Shown: positions 51,605 to 60,907 of the stretch, piece by piece
How positions within the stretch are numbered: position 1 is the first letter of the stretch
How the letters are laid out: every line of letters starts with the position of its first letter
From: Roseibium algicola
GTDB lineage: Bacteria > Pseudomonadota > Alphaproteobacteria > Rhizobiales > Stappiaceae
Direction: 5' to 3'
Assembly: GCF_001999245.1 (NCBI RefSeq)
Contig: NZ_CP019630.1
Span: forward strand, 3,749,001 to 3,813,000
Length of the DNA: 64,000 bases
Notes under the pieces: generated by a model
What the model saw: the letters and a program-made list of their open reading frames with translations, nothing else
Database searches by the model: none
Told to the model about the DNA's origin: nothing
Program-made: the position numbers and the translations under genes

Positions 51605-52360
51605 ATGCTGCGTGTTGCAGAACATTCGAACATCACTCACTGGGCGGAGCGGATCGACCTGGCGGCAGCATTCCGCTGGACCGAGCGTCTTGGAATGCAC
51701 GAAGCTGTCGCAAATCATTTCAGCCTCGCCGTCAATGACGAAGGCACGGCTTTTCTGGTAAACCCCCGCCAGCGGCATTTCAGCCGGATCAGGGCATCCG
51801 ACCTGATTTTGCTTGATGCAAATGACCCGCAAACGCTGGAACACCCAAACGCTCCGGACCCGACTGCCTGGGGATTGCATGGCGCCATCCACCGGCAATG
51901 CCCACATGCGCGCTGCGTCATGCATGTGCATTCGGTCCATGCCACGGTTCTGGCCTGCCTTGCCGACAGCACTCTGCCGCCGATCGACCAGAACACCGCG
52001 ACTTTTTATGGCCGCTTCGCAATTGACGAGAACTATGGCGGGCTTGCTTTCGAGGAAGAAGGCGAACGCTGCGCGACGTTGCTTCGCGACCCGAAGATCA
52101 AGGTGCTGATCATGGGCAATCACGGCGTTCTGGTCGTCGCCAGCACTGTCGCGGAAGCCTTTGACCGCCTTTATCATTTCGAACGTGCTGCAGAGACCTA
52201 CATCCGGGCACTGCAGACCGGAAAACCACTGCGCATTCTCAGCCCTGAGATTGCCGAGAAGACCGCGCAGGAAATTGAAAATTATCCCGGCCTTGGGCAC
52301 GACCACTTCGCCGAATTGAAAGCCATTCTGGACGACGAAGGCTCGAACTACGCCAGCTAG
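51605..52360 (+). CDS. Class II aldolase/adducin family protein
   Basis: The 251-residue protein is a zinc-dependent class II aldolase-fold enzyme. MHEAVANHFSLAV (about 31-43), CVMHVHSVHATVLACL with the HVH metal pair, and LIMGNHGVLVVASTVAEAFDRLYHFERA with the third histidine are all characteristic. Members cleave or isomerise sugar phosphates or related hydroxy-acids; some act as decarboxylases. The LysR gene is divergent, and an ABC binding-protein gene follows after 189 bp. GAGGGAGACAGTGC precedes the ATG. Confidence 0.88.
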   Translation: MLRVAEHSNITHWAERIDLAAAFRWTERLGMHEAVANHFSLAVNDEGTAFLVNPRQRHFSRIRASDLILLDANDPQTLEHPNAPDPTAWGLHGAIHRQCPHARCVMHVHSVHATVLACLADSTLPPIDQNTATFYGRFAIDENYGGLAFEEEGERCATLLRDPKIKVLIMGNHGVLVVASTVAEAFDRLYHFERAAETYIRALQTGKPLRILSPEIAEKTAQEIENYPGLGHDHFAELKAILDDEGSNYAS

Positions 52361-52549
52361 GCACCGGCACGGCCCAGGCTGCGGACGCAAGGCAGCGGAC
52401 ACTCGAAACAAAATCATGCAAGGCCCGATGGTGACACCGCCGGGCCGGGCGGGCGGAATTTGCCGAATTTCCGGTTTTCGCGACTGGCCGTCCGTACCGG
52501 CAAACAAGTTGAACTGAAACCTATCACGCTCATCAAGGAGAACCATGGA

Positions 52550-54124
52550 ATGGGAGAGGCCTTTACGCCGCAAAACCGACTGGCAGTCTCGCGGCGAAGC
52601 GTTCTCGGGGGAACTGCTGCGCTCGGCGCCACGGCTCTCGTATCGTCTCTTGGTATCGGGCCGGCCGTTGCCCAGCCCAAAAAAGGCGGAACGATCCGCT
52701 TCGGGATTGCCTCGGGCAATACCAACGACACGTACGATCCGGCAGTTTGGGACAACACCTATTCGCAGGTCTTCGCCTTTGCCCGCAACGGCTACCTGGT
52801 GGAGATCGCCTCGGACGGATCTCTCGTCGGGGAAGTGGCTGAAAGCTGGACTTCATCTCCCGATGCAAAGGTCTGGACGTTCAAGATCCGCAGCGGTGTC
52901 GAGTTCCACAGCGGCGGTACCGTGACACCCGATGATGTCGTTGCCTCGATCAACTATCACCGCGGCGCGGACAGCAGTTCGGCTGCCAAGCCCTTCCTTG
53001 CACCGGTTACCGACATTGCCAGCGACGGCGATACCGTCGTTTTCACGCTGGATGCAGGCAACGCCGATTTCCCTTATGTGGTGAGCGACTACCATATGCC
53101 GATCCTGAAGTCATCGGATGGCAAGATCGATCCCACCAGCGGTGATGGGTGCGGTCCGTACAAAGTCACCAACTTCAAACCCGGCTACATCGCCGAGCTC
53201 ACGCGCAATCCGAATTACTGGAAATCGGACCGTGCCCATTTCGATGCGGTTGTCCTGATGGCCATTGTTGATCCGGCAGCGCGGCAGGCTGCACTGATGA
53301 CCGGAAATGTCGACGTCGTGGACCAGGTGGATCTGAAAACGGTGCATCTGTTCCAGCGCGCTCCGGGTGTCCAGATCGTCTCGGCGACCGGCGGTCAGCA
53401 CTATACGTTCGCCATGGACACACGGGCAGCGCCCTTCAACGACAACAATGTCCGCATGGCCTTGAAATACGCCATCGACCGGCAGGAACTCGTCGACAAG
53501 ATCCTCTTTGGCTATGGCTCGGTTGGCAACGACCACCCGATCAGCCCGGCCAACCGCTTTTACGCAGCCGATCTTGAGCAGACCAGTTATGATCCGGACA
53601 AGGCGAAATATTATCTGAAACAGGCGGGCCTCAGCTCGCTGGATCTGCAACTCTCCGCCTCCGACGCTGCTTTTGGCGGCGCTGTCGATGCAGCAGTGCT
53701 CTATTCAAGCAAGGCAGAGGCGGCCGGTATCAACATTCAGCCGGTGCGCGAGCCCAATGACGGTTACTGGTCCGATGTCTGGATGAAGAAGCCGTTCTGC
53801 GCGGTCTACTGGACCGGACGACCGACCGAGGACGCGACCTTCACGCTCGCCTACGCTGCCGGGGCGCCGTGGAACGACACCTATTGGGACAACGAGCGCT
53901 TCAACCGGCTTCTGAGCGAAGCGCGCTCCGAACTCGACGAAGCAAAGCGCGCGGATATGTATCGCGAGATGCAGAACATCGTCAGGACCGATGGCGGCAC
54001 CATCATCCCCATGTTCGCAAGCTATGTGATGGCACTCAGCGACAAGGTCAGTCATCCGGAAAAAGTCGCCGCAAACTGGCCGCTCGACGGTCTGCGCGCT
54101 ACGGAGCGCTGGTGGTTTAGCTGA
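52550..54124 (+). CDS. ABC transporter substrate-binding protein, family 5 (peptide/opine type), Tat-exported
   Basis: The 524-residue protein has a twin-arginine-type leader (NRLAVSRRSVLGGTAALGAT) and the family 5 opening KKGGTIRFGIASGNTNDTYDPAVWD. Further typical segments are AESWTSSPDAKVWTFKIRSGVEFHSGGTVT and FNDNNVRMALKYAIDRQELVDKILFG. Family 5 proteins bind oligopeptides, opines, glutathione or amino-acid derivatives. No permease or ATPase genes are in the neighbourhood, so the partner system lies elsewhere or the protein is a sensor. I chose ATG 52550 (AAGGAG nine bases upstream) over the longer frame from 52460. Confidence 0.88.
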   Translation: MGEAFTPQNRLAVSRRSVLGGTAALGATALVSSLGIGPAVAQPKKGGTIRFGIASGNTNDTYDPAVWDNTYSQVFAFARNGYLVEIASDGSLVGEVAESWTSSPDAKVWTFKIRSGVEFHSGGTVTPDDVVASINYHRGADSSSAAKPFLAPVTDIASDGDTVVFTLDAGNADFPYVVSDYHMPILKSSDGKIDPTSGDGCGPYKVTNFKPGYIAELTRNPNYWKSDRAHFDAVVLMAIVDPAARQAALMTGNVDVVDQVDLKTVHLFQRAPGVQIVSATGGQHYTFAMDTRAAPFNDNNVRMALKYAIDRQELVDKILFGYGSVGNDHPISPANRFYAADLEQTSYDPDKAKYYLKQAGLSSLDLQLSASDAAFGGAVDAAVLYSSKAEAAGINIQPVREPNDGYWSDVWMKKPFCAVYWTGRPTEDATFTLAYAAGAPWNDTYWDNERFNRLLSEARSELDEAKRADMYREMQNIVRTDGGTIIPMFASYVMALSDKVSHPEKVAANWPLDGLRATERWWFS

Positions 54125-54241
54125 GTTCGTCTTCTCAAATCTGAAGCATTTTTGACTGGCACCTTGCACCTGGTTTCCCGCTGGGTGGCAGCTTCGCTTC
54201 GGACCATCGGGAATGGCGGCGGTGAGACGTCCGCAAATAAA

Positions 54242-54278
54242 AACGCCCTCATCCGGAAGGAGAGGGCGTTTTCGTTTC
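54242..54278. terminator. Terminator between the binding-protein gene and tctA (convergent)
   Basis: AACGCCCTC (54242-54250), 11-base loop, GAGGGCGTT (54262-54270), followed by TTCGTTT; A-rich sequence precedes it. The stem can end transcription of the plus-strand binding-protein gene and, by its flanking A-run, of tctA from the other side. Confidence 0.85.
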
Positions 54279-54296
54279 TTGCGGTGTTGGCAGCGA

Positions 54297-55838
54297 TCAG
54301 TCGATGACCGAGCCCTCTTCGTCCTTCTTCATGTGACGCATGCGGGCTTTCAGGACCTTGCCGAAGATGATCGGCAGGACGAAGCCGATGATGGCCATGC
54401 TCCACAGGGTCAGCGACAGCGGGCTGTCGATCAGGGTGAACCAGTCGCCGTTGCTGATGGTGATCGCGCGGCGCAGGTTGTTTTCCATGGCGTTGCCGAG
54501 CAGCGTGCCAAGGATGATCGGGACCAGCGGCACGTCCAGCTTGCGCAGCACCCAGCCCAGCACACCGAAGCCGACCATGACCAGAAGGTCGAAGGAGGAG
54601 CCGGAGATGCCGTAGATGCCGACGAAGCTGACCATGGCCACGATGGGCATGAGGATGCGCGGCGGGATCAACAGGACGCGGGTGAAGAGACCGATCATCG
54701 GGATGTTCATGGCCAGCAGCATGAAGTTGGCAATGAACAGGGCCGCGATCAGACCCCAGACCACATCCGGCTGCTGGGTGAACAGCAGCGGGCCCGGCGT
54801 GATGTTGAGCGCCAGCAGAACCGCCAGCAGCACGGCCGTGGTCCCGGAGCCGGGAACGCCGAGCGCGAGCATCGGCACCAGCGCACCGCCCGCGGCGGCG
54901 TTGTTGCCGGCTTCAGGCGCGGCGACACCGCGCGGGTCGCCCTTGCCGAAGGTGCCTTCCTTGTCGACCAGTTTCTTCTCGAACGTATAGGAGATGAACG
55001 AGCCGAGTGACGCGCCGGCACCAGGCAGAACGCCGGCAATGAAGCCGAGCAGACTGGTGCGCAGCATGGTCGGGGTGCAGGACTTCAGCAGCGAGAAGCT
55101 GGGCATCAGCCGGCCGACGGTAACCTTGCTGGAGTTGGCGTCCGCATTGCCGTGGCGGTGTTCCAGGAACAGGAAGACCTCGGACAGAGCAAACAGGCCG
55201 ACGATGGCAACCAAAAAGTCGATCCCGTCGTAGAGGTGCACTTCGCCGAAGGTGAAGCGCGGCACACCTGTCTGGGTGTCGACGCCGACGGTGGCAAGGC
55301 CAATGCCGAGCGCGGCTGCGAAGGCGGTCTTGGCCTGGTTGGTCGAGGCAACGCCGCCTAGGGTGGCGAAGGCCAGGGTGAACAGGGCGAAATATTCCGC
55401 CGGACCGAACAGAAGCGCGATCTTGACCAGCTGCGGTGCCAGCAGGATCAGGCCCCAGGTGGCCAGGAAGGCACCGACGAAGGAGGCAACGCCCGACAGC
55501 GAGAGAGCCTCGCCTGCGCGGCCCTGCTGGGCCATCGGGTAACCGTCGAGACAGGTCATCATCGCCGGTTCGTCACCGGGAATGTTCAAGAGGATCGACG
55601 AGATACGCCCGCCGTACATGGCGCCGTAATAGACCGACGTCAGCAGGATCAATGACGGCGTAGCGCCAAGACCGAGCGTGAAGGCAAGCGGGATGAGGAT
55701 AGCGACGCCATTGGACGGGCCGAGGCCCGGCAGGGCGCCCATGATGGTGCCGAGAAAGCAGCCGAGCAGGGCCAGCAGCAGGTTCTGCCAGGTCAGCGCG
55801 ATGACGAAGCCGTCGGCCAGTGAAGAGAGAGTTTCCAT
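54297..55838 (-). CDS. tctA: Tripartite tricarboxylate transporter, large permease TctA
   Basis: The 513-residue integral membrane protein is a standard TctA. It has GCFLGTIMGALPGLGPSNGVAILIPL (about 26-51), YYGAMYGGRISSILLNIPGDEPAM and GALVPMLALGVPGSGTTAVLL, each diagnostic of the family. Twelve or so helices form the Na+-coupled pore for a carboxylate delivered by TctC. It is last in the tctC-tctB-tctA cluster on the minus strand. Confidence 0.95.
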   Translation of the reverse strand: METLSSLADGFVIALTWQNLLLALLGCFLGTIMGALPGLGPSNGVAILIPLAFTLGLGATPSLILLTSVYYGAMYGGRISSILLNIPGDEPAMMTCLDGYPMAQQGRAGEALSLSGVASFVGAFLATWGLILLAPQLVKIALLFGPAEYFALFTLAFATLGGVASTNQAKTAFAAALGIGLATVGVDTQTGVPRFTFGEVHLYDGIDFLVAIVGLFALSEVFLFLEHRHGNADANSSKVTVGRLMPSFSLLKSCTPTMLRTSLLGFIAGVLPGAGASLGSFISYTFEKKLVDKEGTFGKGDPRGVAAPEAGNNAAAGGALVPMLALGVPGSGTTAVLLAVLLALNITPGPLLFTQQPDVVWGLIAALFIANFMLLAMNIPMIGLFTRVLLIPPRILMPIVAMVSFVGIYGISGSSFDLLVMVGFGVLGWVLRKLDVPLVPIILGTLLGNAMENNLRRAITISNGDWFTLIDSPLSLTLWSMAIIGFVLPIIFGKVLKARMRHMKKDEEGSVID

Positions 55839-55850
55839 GGCGATGCTCCG

Positions 55851-56282
55851 TTAAAAGCCGAACGGGCCCTTGGCCAGGGAGAGGCCAAGAACGAGGTGGA
55901 AGACCGCATAGATGCCGAGCGAAGTCAGGCAGCCGGTGATAAGCGAGCCGATCGGTGAAGAGCCGAGGCGCCAGGTCAGATAGGCAGCGGCAACGGCTGT
56001 CGCGATGATGAAGCCGGCTTCCGGCAGAAGTATCGCGTAGAGGATCATCGCCAGCACTGCCATGGCGACTTCAAGCAGACGCGGCAGCGACGGCCATTCC
56101 GGCGCGACGTCGGGTTTCAGGAAAATCGCCAGCGACGACAGACCCAACACGGATGCGATGATCAGGGGGAACGCCTTCGGGCCGACGGCGTCGGACAGAA
56201 AGCTTTCTTCGATGACAAGAGCGGCCCAGGCATATCCCAGCGCGAGAAGTAGCCCGACCGCGCCAAAGATGCGGTCGCTCAT
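55851..56282 (-). CDS. tctB: Tripartite tricarboxylate transporter, small permease TctB
   Basis: The 143-residue protein has four hydrophobic helices (IFGAVGLLLALGYAWAALV, FPLIIASVLGLSSLAIFL, LLEVAMAVLAMILYAILLPEAGFIIATAVAAAYL and LITGCLTSLGIYAVFHLVLG) and the TctB GPKAFP motif. It supports TctA. The ATG at 56282 follows AGGAAGGTATCC; the frame runs to 56384 but the added residues have no family character. tctA starts 12 bp downstream. Confidence 0.92.
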   Translation of the reverse strand: MSDRIFGAVGLLLALGYAWAALVIEESFLSDAVGPKAFPLIIASVLGLSSLAIFLKPDVAPEWPSLPRLLEVAMAVLAMILYAILLPEAGFIIATAVAAAYLTWRLGSSPIGSLITGCLTSLGIYAVFHLVLGLSLAKGPFGF

Positions 56283-56500
56283 GGATACCTTCCTAATAGC
56301 GGCTCCTCCCCAAGTCCGGCGGCCGCCCCTTATGTGTTCTGTTGTTTGTTGGCACCCGAAGTGTGCCACTGTGTCCGCCGACAATCCACTTTGCCCAATC
56401 GGGCGGACAATGATCAGGCAGACATACTTCCGGCGTTACGCTGTCAGTCTTAATGCTGCGTGCGGTAAACCGGATATTGCCCGCGTTCGGACGCGTCCTG

Positions 56501-56532
56501 AAAAAGAAGGGGGCACATGGACTGCGCCCCCT
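56501..56532 (-). terminator. Hairpin terminator/attenuator after tctC
   Basis: On the minus strand GGGGGCGCA pairs with TGTGCCCCC around a short loop, with one mismatch, and is followed by TTCTTTTT. It lies about 20-50 bp past the tctC stop. Since tctB and tctA follow on the same strand, it probably limits their expression relative to the binding protein. The remaining 220 bp to tctB show no other feature. Confidence 0.7.
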
Positions 56533-56553
56533 CCAGTCGGACTGACGGCATTC

Positions 56554-57543
56554 TTATTTGATGATGCCGATTTCTTTGGAGATGTTCTGGATCTGCTGAA
56601 CCGAGTTGGCAACGAATTCCTGGAACTCGGCACCCTGCAGGTCGAGCGGAGCCAGACCGTTTGCAGCCATGATGCCTTTCCATTCTTCACTTGCGTACAG
56701 ATCGGAGATCTTGGACACCCATGCGTTATAGGCGTCGTCGGACATGTTGCCCGGTGCGTAGAAACCGCGCCAGTTTGCGCCGATCGCGTCGACACCCTGT
56801 TCCTTTGCCGTCGGGAAGTCGGCGAATTCGCCGGACAGACGCTCAGGTGCCAGAACAGCGATCACCTTGATGTCGCCACTGTCGACAAAGCCCTTGGCTT
56901 CGGAAATGTCACCGGTGAAAGCCTGGACGGAACCGGCCAGAAGCTGGGTCACGGCTTCACCACCACCGTCGAAAGCGATGTATTTCACGGTGCGGACGTC
57001 TTCGATGCCGTAAGCGTTTGCAGCGATCAGAACCTTCAGGTGATCCCAGCCACCAACAGCGGAACCGCCGGCAACGGACACGGACGTCGGGTCGGATTTC
57101 ATCTGGTCGAGAAGTTCCGGCAGGGTGTTGATCGGGCTGTCGGCCGCAACGGCGATCACGCCGTAGTCAGCGCCAACGGAAGCCACCCAGCGAACCTGGT
57201 CCATGGTGTTGCCCGGGAAGGCACCCTGGGCAAGGCGGGTTGCGGTTGCCGAGGAAGCTGCAACGATCAGGTCGTTGTCGTCGCCGCGCTTGTTGACGAC
57301 TTCAGCATAGGCCACACCGCCGCCGCCGCCAGCCAGGTTCACAACCTGCATGGTCTTGTCGAGAAGCTTCAGGTCCTGAAGGGTCTTGCCGACCTGGCGG
57401 CAGGTGAAGTCCCAGCCACCACCCGGGTTGGCCGGTGCGATGCACTCCGGGTTTTCCGGCGTGAAATCGGCAGCTGTTGCGCCGAAAGCGGATGCGCCAA
57501 GGAATGCGGCCGCCAGCAGAAGGCGGGTCGTTTTGAATGCCAT
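56554..57543 (-). CDS. tctC: Tripartite tricarboxylate transporter binding protein TctC
   Basis: The 329-residue protein has a signal peptide (MAFKTTRLLLAAAFLGASAF, cleavage after GATA) and the TctC fold: CIAPANPGGGWDFTCRQVGK (about 31-50, the GGWD loop with the ligand-contacting aspartate), NLAGGGGGVAY and GSAVGGWDHLKV. It binds a carboxylate in the periplasm. The ATG at 57543 follows GGAGGAAACACAAC; an in-frame ATG at 57567 has no good ribosome site. It is divergent from the tctD regulator. Confidence 0.93.
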   Translation of the reverse strand: MAFKTTRLLLAAAFLGASAFGATAADFTPENPECIAPANPGGGWDFTCRQVGKTLQDLKLLDKTMQVVNLAGGGGGVAYAEVVNKRGDDNDLIVAASSATATRLAQGAFPGNTMDQVRWVASVGADYGVIAVAADSPINTLPELLDQMKSDPTSVSVAGGSAVGGWDHLKVLIAANAYGIEDVRTVKYIAFDGGGEAVTQLLAGSVQAFTGDISEAKGFVDSGDIKVIAVLAPERLSGEFADFPTAKEQGVDAIGANWRGFYAPGNMSDDAYNAWVSKISDLYASEEWKGIMAANGLAPLDLQGAEFQEFVANSVQQIQNISKEIGIIK

Positions 57544-57735
57544 GTTGTGTTTCCTCCACATGTGCAAGGCTTTTGGTGAGCCCCTGGTATCCGTTGTGCC
57601 GCGTTAAAGCGGGTCCTCCCAACGGACGTGAGGAGAGCCTAGCGCCAAACCCTGTCATCAACCTGTCACCAGGGGGCACATTGCTTGCAAGCAGCGAAAT
57701 TGCGGGGCAAGACTGGAGGCGGGAGGAACGAATCT

Positions 57736-58407
57736 TTGCGCCTTTTGCTCGTTGAAGACACGTTTGACATGGCGGAGGCGATCATGATCCGGCTGGACCG
57801 GTCAGGCATTGCCTGCGATCTGGCAAAGTCGCTGGAAGAGGCGAGGGCCTGCGTCAACGTTCAGCATTACGACGTGATCGTTCTTGATATCAATTTGCCG
57901 GATGGCCTGGGCACCGAGCTGCTGAAAGAGATCAGGTCTCGGGGCGAGCGCACGCCGGTGCTGATGCTGACGGCGGAATTTTCCGTCGACGACAGGGTAT
58001 CCTCGCTCAATTCCGGGGCGGATGATTACCTTGTCAAGCCGTTCGATCACCGCGAACTGGAAGCCCGCATCCGCGCACTCTATCGACGAGAACAGGGCGA
58101 CAAGGCTGAGGAACTGACGCTCGGCAGCCTCACGTTCAATGCTTCCGCGCGGGTCGTGCGTCAGGGTGACAGCCCGATCAATCTGACCCGGCGCGAATTC
58201 TCGCTGCTGGAGATCCTGGTCCGTAACCGCGGCAAGACCGTCAGCAAGGAACGTCTGTTCGAAGGGGTGTTCAGTTTCCAGGACACCGACGTCAGCATGA
58301 ACGCGCTGGAGCTTTATGTTGCGCGGCTGCGCAAGAAACTCTCGGGCGGATCTGTCAGGATCGAGACCCAGAGAGGGCTTGGTTACAAGCTGGAAGTCGA
58401 TGACTGA
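57736..58407 (+). CDS. tctD: OmpR-family response regulator TctD
   Basis: The 223-residue protein has a receiver domain with the phosphoacceptor Asp51 (VIVLDINLPDG) and Lys in DDYLVKPFD, and a winged-helix DNA-binding domain (NLTRREFSLLEILVRNRGK, ALELYVARLRKKL). It is divergent from tctCBA and should activate it in response to the tricarboxylate. The start is TTG at 57736 with GGGAGGAACGAATC upstream; the frame continues upstream to 57685 without a receiver-domain extension. Its stop overlaps tctE. Confidence 0.93.
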   Translation: MRLLLVEDTFDMAEAIMIRLDRSGIACDLAKSLEEARACVNVQHYDVIVLDINLPDGLGTELLKEIRSRGERTPVLMLTAEFSVDDRVSSLNSGADDYLVKPFDHRELEARIRALYRREQGDKAEELTLGSLTFNASARVVRQGDSPINLTRREFSLLEILVRNRGKTVSKERLFEGVFSFQDTDVSMNALELYVARLRKKLSGGSVRIETQRGLGYKLEVDD

Positions 58408-59797
58408 TCTCATCCGCAGGCTGGCGTCGACCTCGCTCACCGCACGTGTTGCCTTCGGGATTGCCTTTCTGCTGATTTTCGGCGGGGTGATCGTTTCCAT
58501 CGCGGCATTCGCCTATGGCCGGGAAGCGGCCAGAAGCGCCTACGACCGGTTGCTCCTGGGCGCGGCGACAGGCATTGCTTCGTCGATCACCGTTCAGGAC
58601 GACAGGCCCGTCATCGAGTTGCCGGTTTCGGCGTTCGAGTTGCTGGCGCTCGCCCCCGACGACAGGATCGGCTATCGCATTATCGGCCCGGAGGGCGCGA
58701 CGCTGACCGGCTATGATGAAATCACCCTGCCGACAGGCCGGCGCGATTTCCGGGAAGGGTTTTTCGACGGTTCGTTCTTTGGAGAGCCGGCCCGTTTTGC
58801 CGTGGTCTCGCGCCGATTTGCCGAGCGTACGCTCAACGGCACGATCAAGGTGGTTGTCGGCCAGACCCTGCGGGCGCGTAACGACATGGCCTATGACATC
58901 ACCCGCAAGGCGCTCTACGTGCTTGCAGCATCCGGCCTGGCAATGGTGCTGTTGTCGGTCGTCGTCGTCCGCTCGGTGCTGCAGCCGCTGGAACGGATCG
59001 CCGGCGGTCTCTCCGCGCGGGACCCCCATGACCTGACACCGCTCGACACCTCGGTGCCGCGGGAAACGGCGGTGATGATCAATGCCCTCAACGGCTTCAT
59101 GGCCCGGCTCGACCGGCAGATGAATTCCATGCGGCATCTGATCTCCGACACCGCGCATCAGCTCAGGACGCCTGTCGCGGCCCTCAGGGCCCAGGCGGAT
59201 CTCTTCACCGACGAACCGGAACTTTCCCGCAAGGAAAAGATCGTCGAGAGGATACAGACCCGAACGGCAAGCCTCGGCCGTCTGCTCGACCAGCTTCTGA
59301 GCCAGGCACTGGTGATCCACCGCGGCGACAGCGCCAGACGGGAAAAGGTGGACTTGCGCGATATTGCCCTCGACGTTTTCGAGGAAGGCGATCACGCTGT
59401 TCTCAATCCGGAATTCGACGTGATCCTGGATATCGGCGAAGACCCTGTCGAAGTGCTGGCGGATGTGCAATCGCTGAAGGAAGCCTTGAAGAACCTCCTG
59501 AACAACGCACTCAAATACGGCCGCTCGCCGGTAAGGATCGGGGCTTCGCTGCAAGGCAGGCGGGCCAGTATCTGGGTGGAAGATGCGGGCGGTGGACCGG
59601 TGGATGGGGTTCTTGCCGAACTGGGGTCCCGTTTCAACAAGGGCGCGCTGTCGCGGCAAAGCAGTTCCGGCCTCGGTCTTGCGATCGCGCATTCCGTCGC
59701 CCTTTCCTACGATGGCGAATTGCGCCTGGAAAAGACCGGTGGGGCGCGTTTTCGCGCTGCCCTTGTGTTTGCAGCCGTACCGGAGGGGCGGACATGA
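58400..59797 (+). CDS. tctE: Sensor histidine kinase TctE
   Basis: The 465-residue kinase has two membrane helices (VAFGIAFLLIFGGVIVSIAAF and VLAASGLAMVLLSVVVVRSV) flanking a periplasmic sensor domain of about 130 residues (TctE_N type, EGFFDGSFFGEPARFAVVS), then a HAMP domain. The dimerisation box SDTAHQLRTPVAAL has His253, and the ATPase domain has NLLNNALKYG, EDAGGG and SSGLGLAI. It overlaps tctD by eight bases (ATGACTGA). Confidence 0.93.
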   Translation: MTDLIRRLASTSLTARVAFGIAFLLIFGGVIVSIAAFAYGREAARSAYDRLLLGAATGIASSITVQDDRPVIELPVSAFELLALAPDDRIGYRIIGPEGATLTGYDEITLPTGRRDFREGFFDGSFFGEPARFAVVSRRFAERTLNGTIKVVVGQTLRARNDMAYDITRKALYVLAASGLAMVLLSVVVVRSVLQPLERIAGGLSARDPHDLTPLDTSVPRETAVMINALNGFMARLDRQMNSMRHLISDTAHQLRTPVAALRAQADLFTDEPELSRKEKIVERIQTRTASLGRLLDQLLSQALVIHRGDSARREKVDLRDIALDVFEEGDHAVLNPEFDVILDIGEDPVEVLADVQSLKEALKNLLNNALKYGRSPVRIGASLQGRRASIWVEDAGGGPVDGVLAELGSRFNKGALSRQSSSGLGLAIAHSVALSYDGELRLEKTGGARFRAALVFAAVPEGRT

Positions 59798-60867
59798 AGC
59801 GACTCGCCTATATGTTGAAGTGCCTGGCTGCAGTCGTGATGATGCTTGCCTCTGGCCGGGCCGTGTCGGCACAGGAGCTGGTGGAGATTTTCGGACCAGA
59901 GACCACCAACCGTGTGCTGGTGGTGCGCTCCACGACGGATATTTCCATCTTCGGTCCGGTGGTCGAAAGCTTTCTGCGCACCCGGCCTGGGCTACAGGTG
60001 CGCTACGAGCAATGGGGATCGAACGAGCTCTACCGCCTGACCCGCCGGGACTGCCGCGACGGCGTTCCAGGCGCCGACATCGTCATCAGCTCCGGTGTTC
60101 ACCAGATGGTGCAGCTGGTCAACGAAGCCTGCGCAGCGTCCTACCGCTCACGGTTGACCGAACAGTTGCCGGAGGCCCTTCGCTGGCGCGACGAATTGTG
60201 GGGCATCACCCGCGAGCCCGCGGTGATCGTCTATAACCGCGAGCTGGTGCCCGTTGAGGATATTCCGCAGACCCGCTTCGACCTGCTCGATCTCCTTCGG
60301 CCTTCCGGCACTCCATATGCCGGGCGGGTCGCAACCTATGACATCGAGCAGTCGGGGCTTGGGTATCTGTTTGCTTTTGCCGACGCGCAGGAAGCAACCA
60401 CCTTCGGCGCGCTGCAAGAATCCTTCGGCCGCTCACAGGCGATTTCCACCTGTTGCTCGGTCGACATCATCAAGGGTGTTGCCGAGGGGCGCTACCTGAT
60501 CGCCTACAACGTGCTTGGCTCCTACGCCCAGGGCTATCAGCTCAACGACGACCGGATCGGCATCGTGCTGCCGTCCGACTACACACTGGTCCTGTCACGC
60601 ACCTTCATGATCCCGAAGCAGGCAAACAACGAAGCCGAGGCCGAGGCGTTCCTGGATTTCCTCTTGTCCTCGGAAGGCACGCTTGCACTTCGGACCGCAT
60701 TGCTGATCAGCCCGCTTCTGGAAACGGAGGATGGCAACGAAGGCGAAGTCCTGAGTTCGACAGCCCTGCGGCCGATAGGTCTTTCCCCTGCGCTCATGGT
60801 TGCGCTGGATGCCCTGACCCGGGAAACCTTTTTGCGCCGATGGCGGTCGACGTTTCCCGGGCCATGA
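59794..60867 (+). CDS. Periplasmic family 1 binding protein linked to TctDE
   Basis: The 357-residue protein has a signal peptide (KRLAYMLKCLAAVVMMLASG, cleavage after AVSAQ) and the ABC-type extracellular binding protein fold: VVRSTTDISIFGPVVESFLRTRPG (about 43-66), ELWGITREPAVIVYN and NNEAEAEAFLDFLLSSEG. Its start overlaps the tctE stop (ATGA), so it is made together with the sensor pair. No permease genes accompany it. It therefore probably presents the signal molecule to TctE, as PgtC does for the phosphoglycerate sensor PgtB. Confidence 0.8.
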   Translation: MKRLAYMLKCLAAVVMMLASGRAVSAQELVEIFGPETTNRVLVVRSTTDISIFGPVVESFLRTRPGLQVRYEQWGSNELYRLTRRDCRDGVPGADIVISSGVHQMVQLVNEACAASYRSRLTEQLPEALRWRDELWGITREPAVIVYNRELVPVEDIPQTRFDLLDLLRPSGTPYAGRVATYDIEQSGLGYLFAFADAQEATTFGALQESFGRSQAISTCCSVDIIKGVAEGRYLIAYNVLGSYAQGYQLNDDRIGIVLPSDYTLVLSRTFMIPKQANNEAEAEAFLDFLLSSEGTLALRTALLISPLLETEDGNEGEVLSSTALRPIGLSPALMVALDALTRETFLRRWRSTFPGP

Positions 60868-60907
60868 GGCGCCGGCAGGCGCGTTGCATGATGCTCGTTT
60901 CAGGTCC

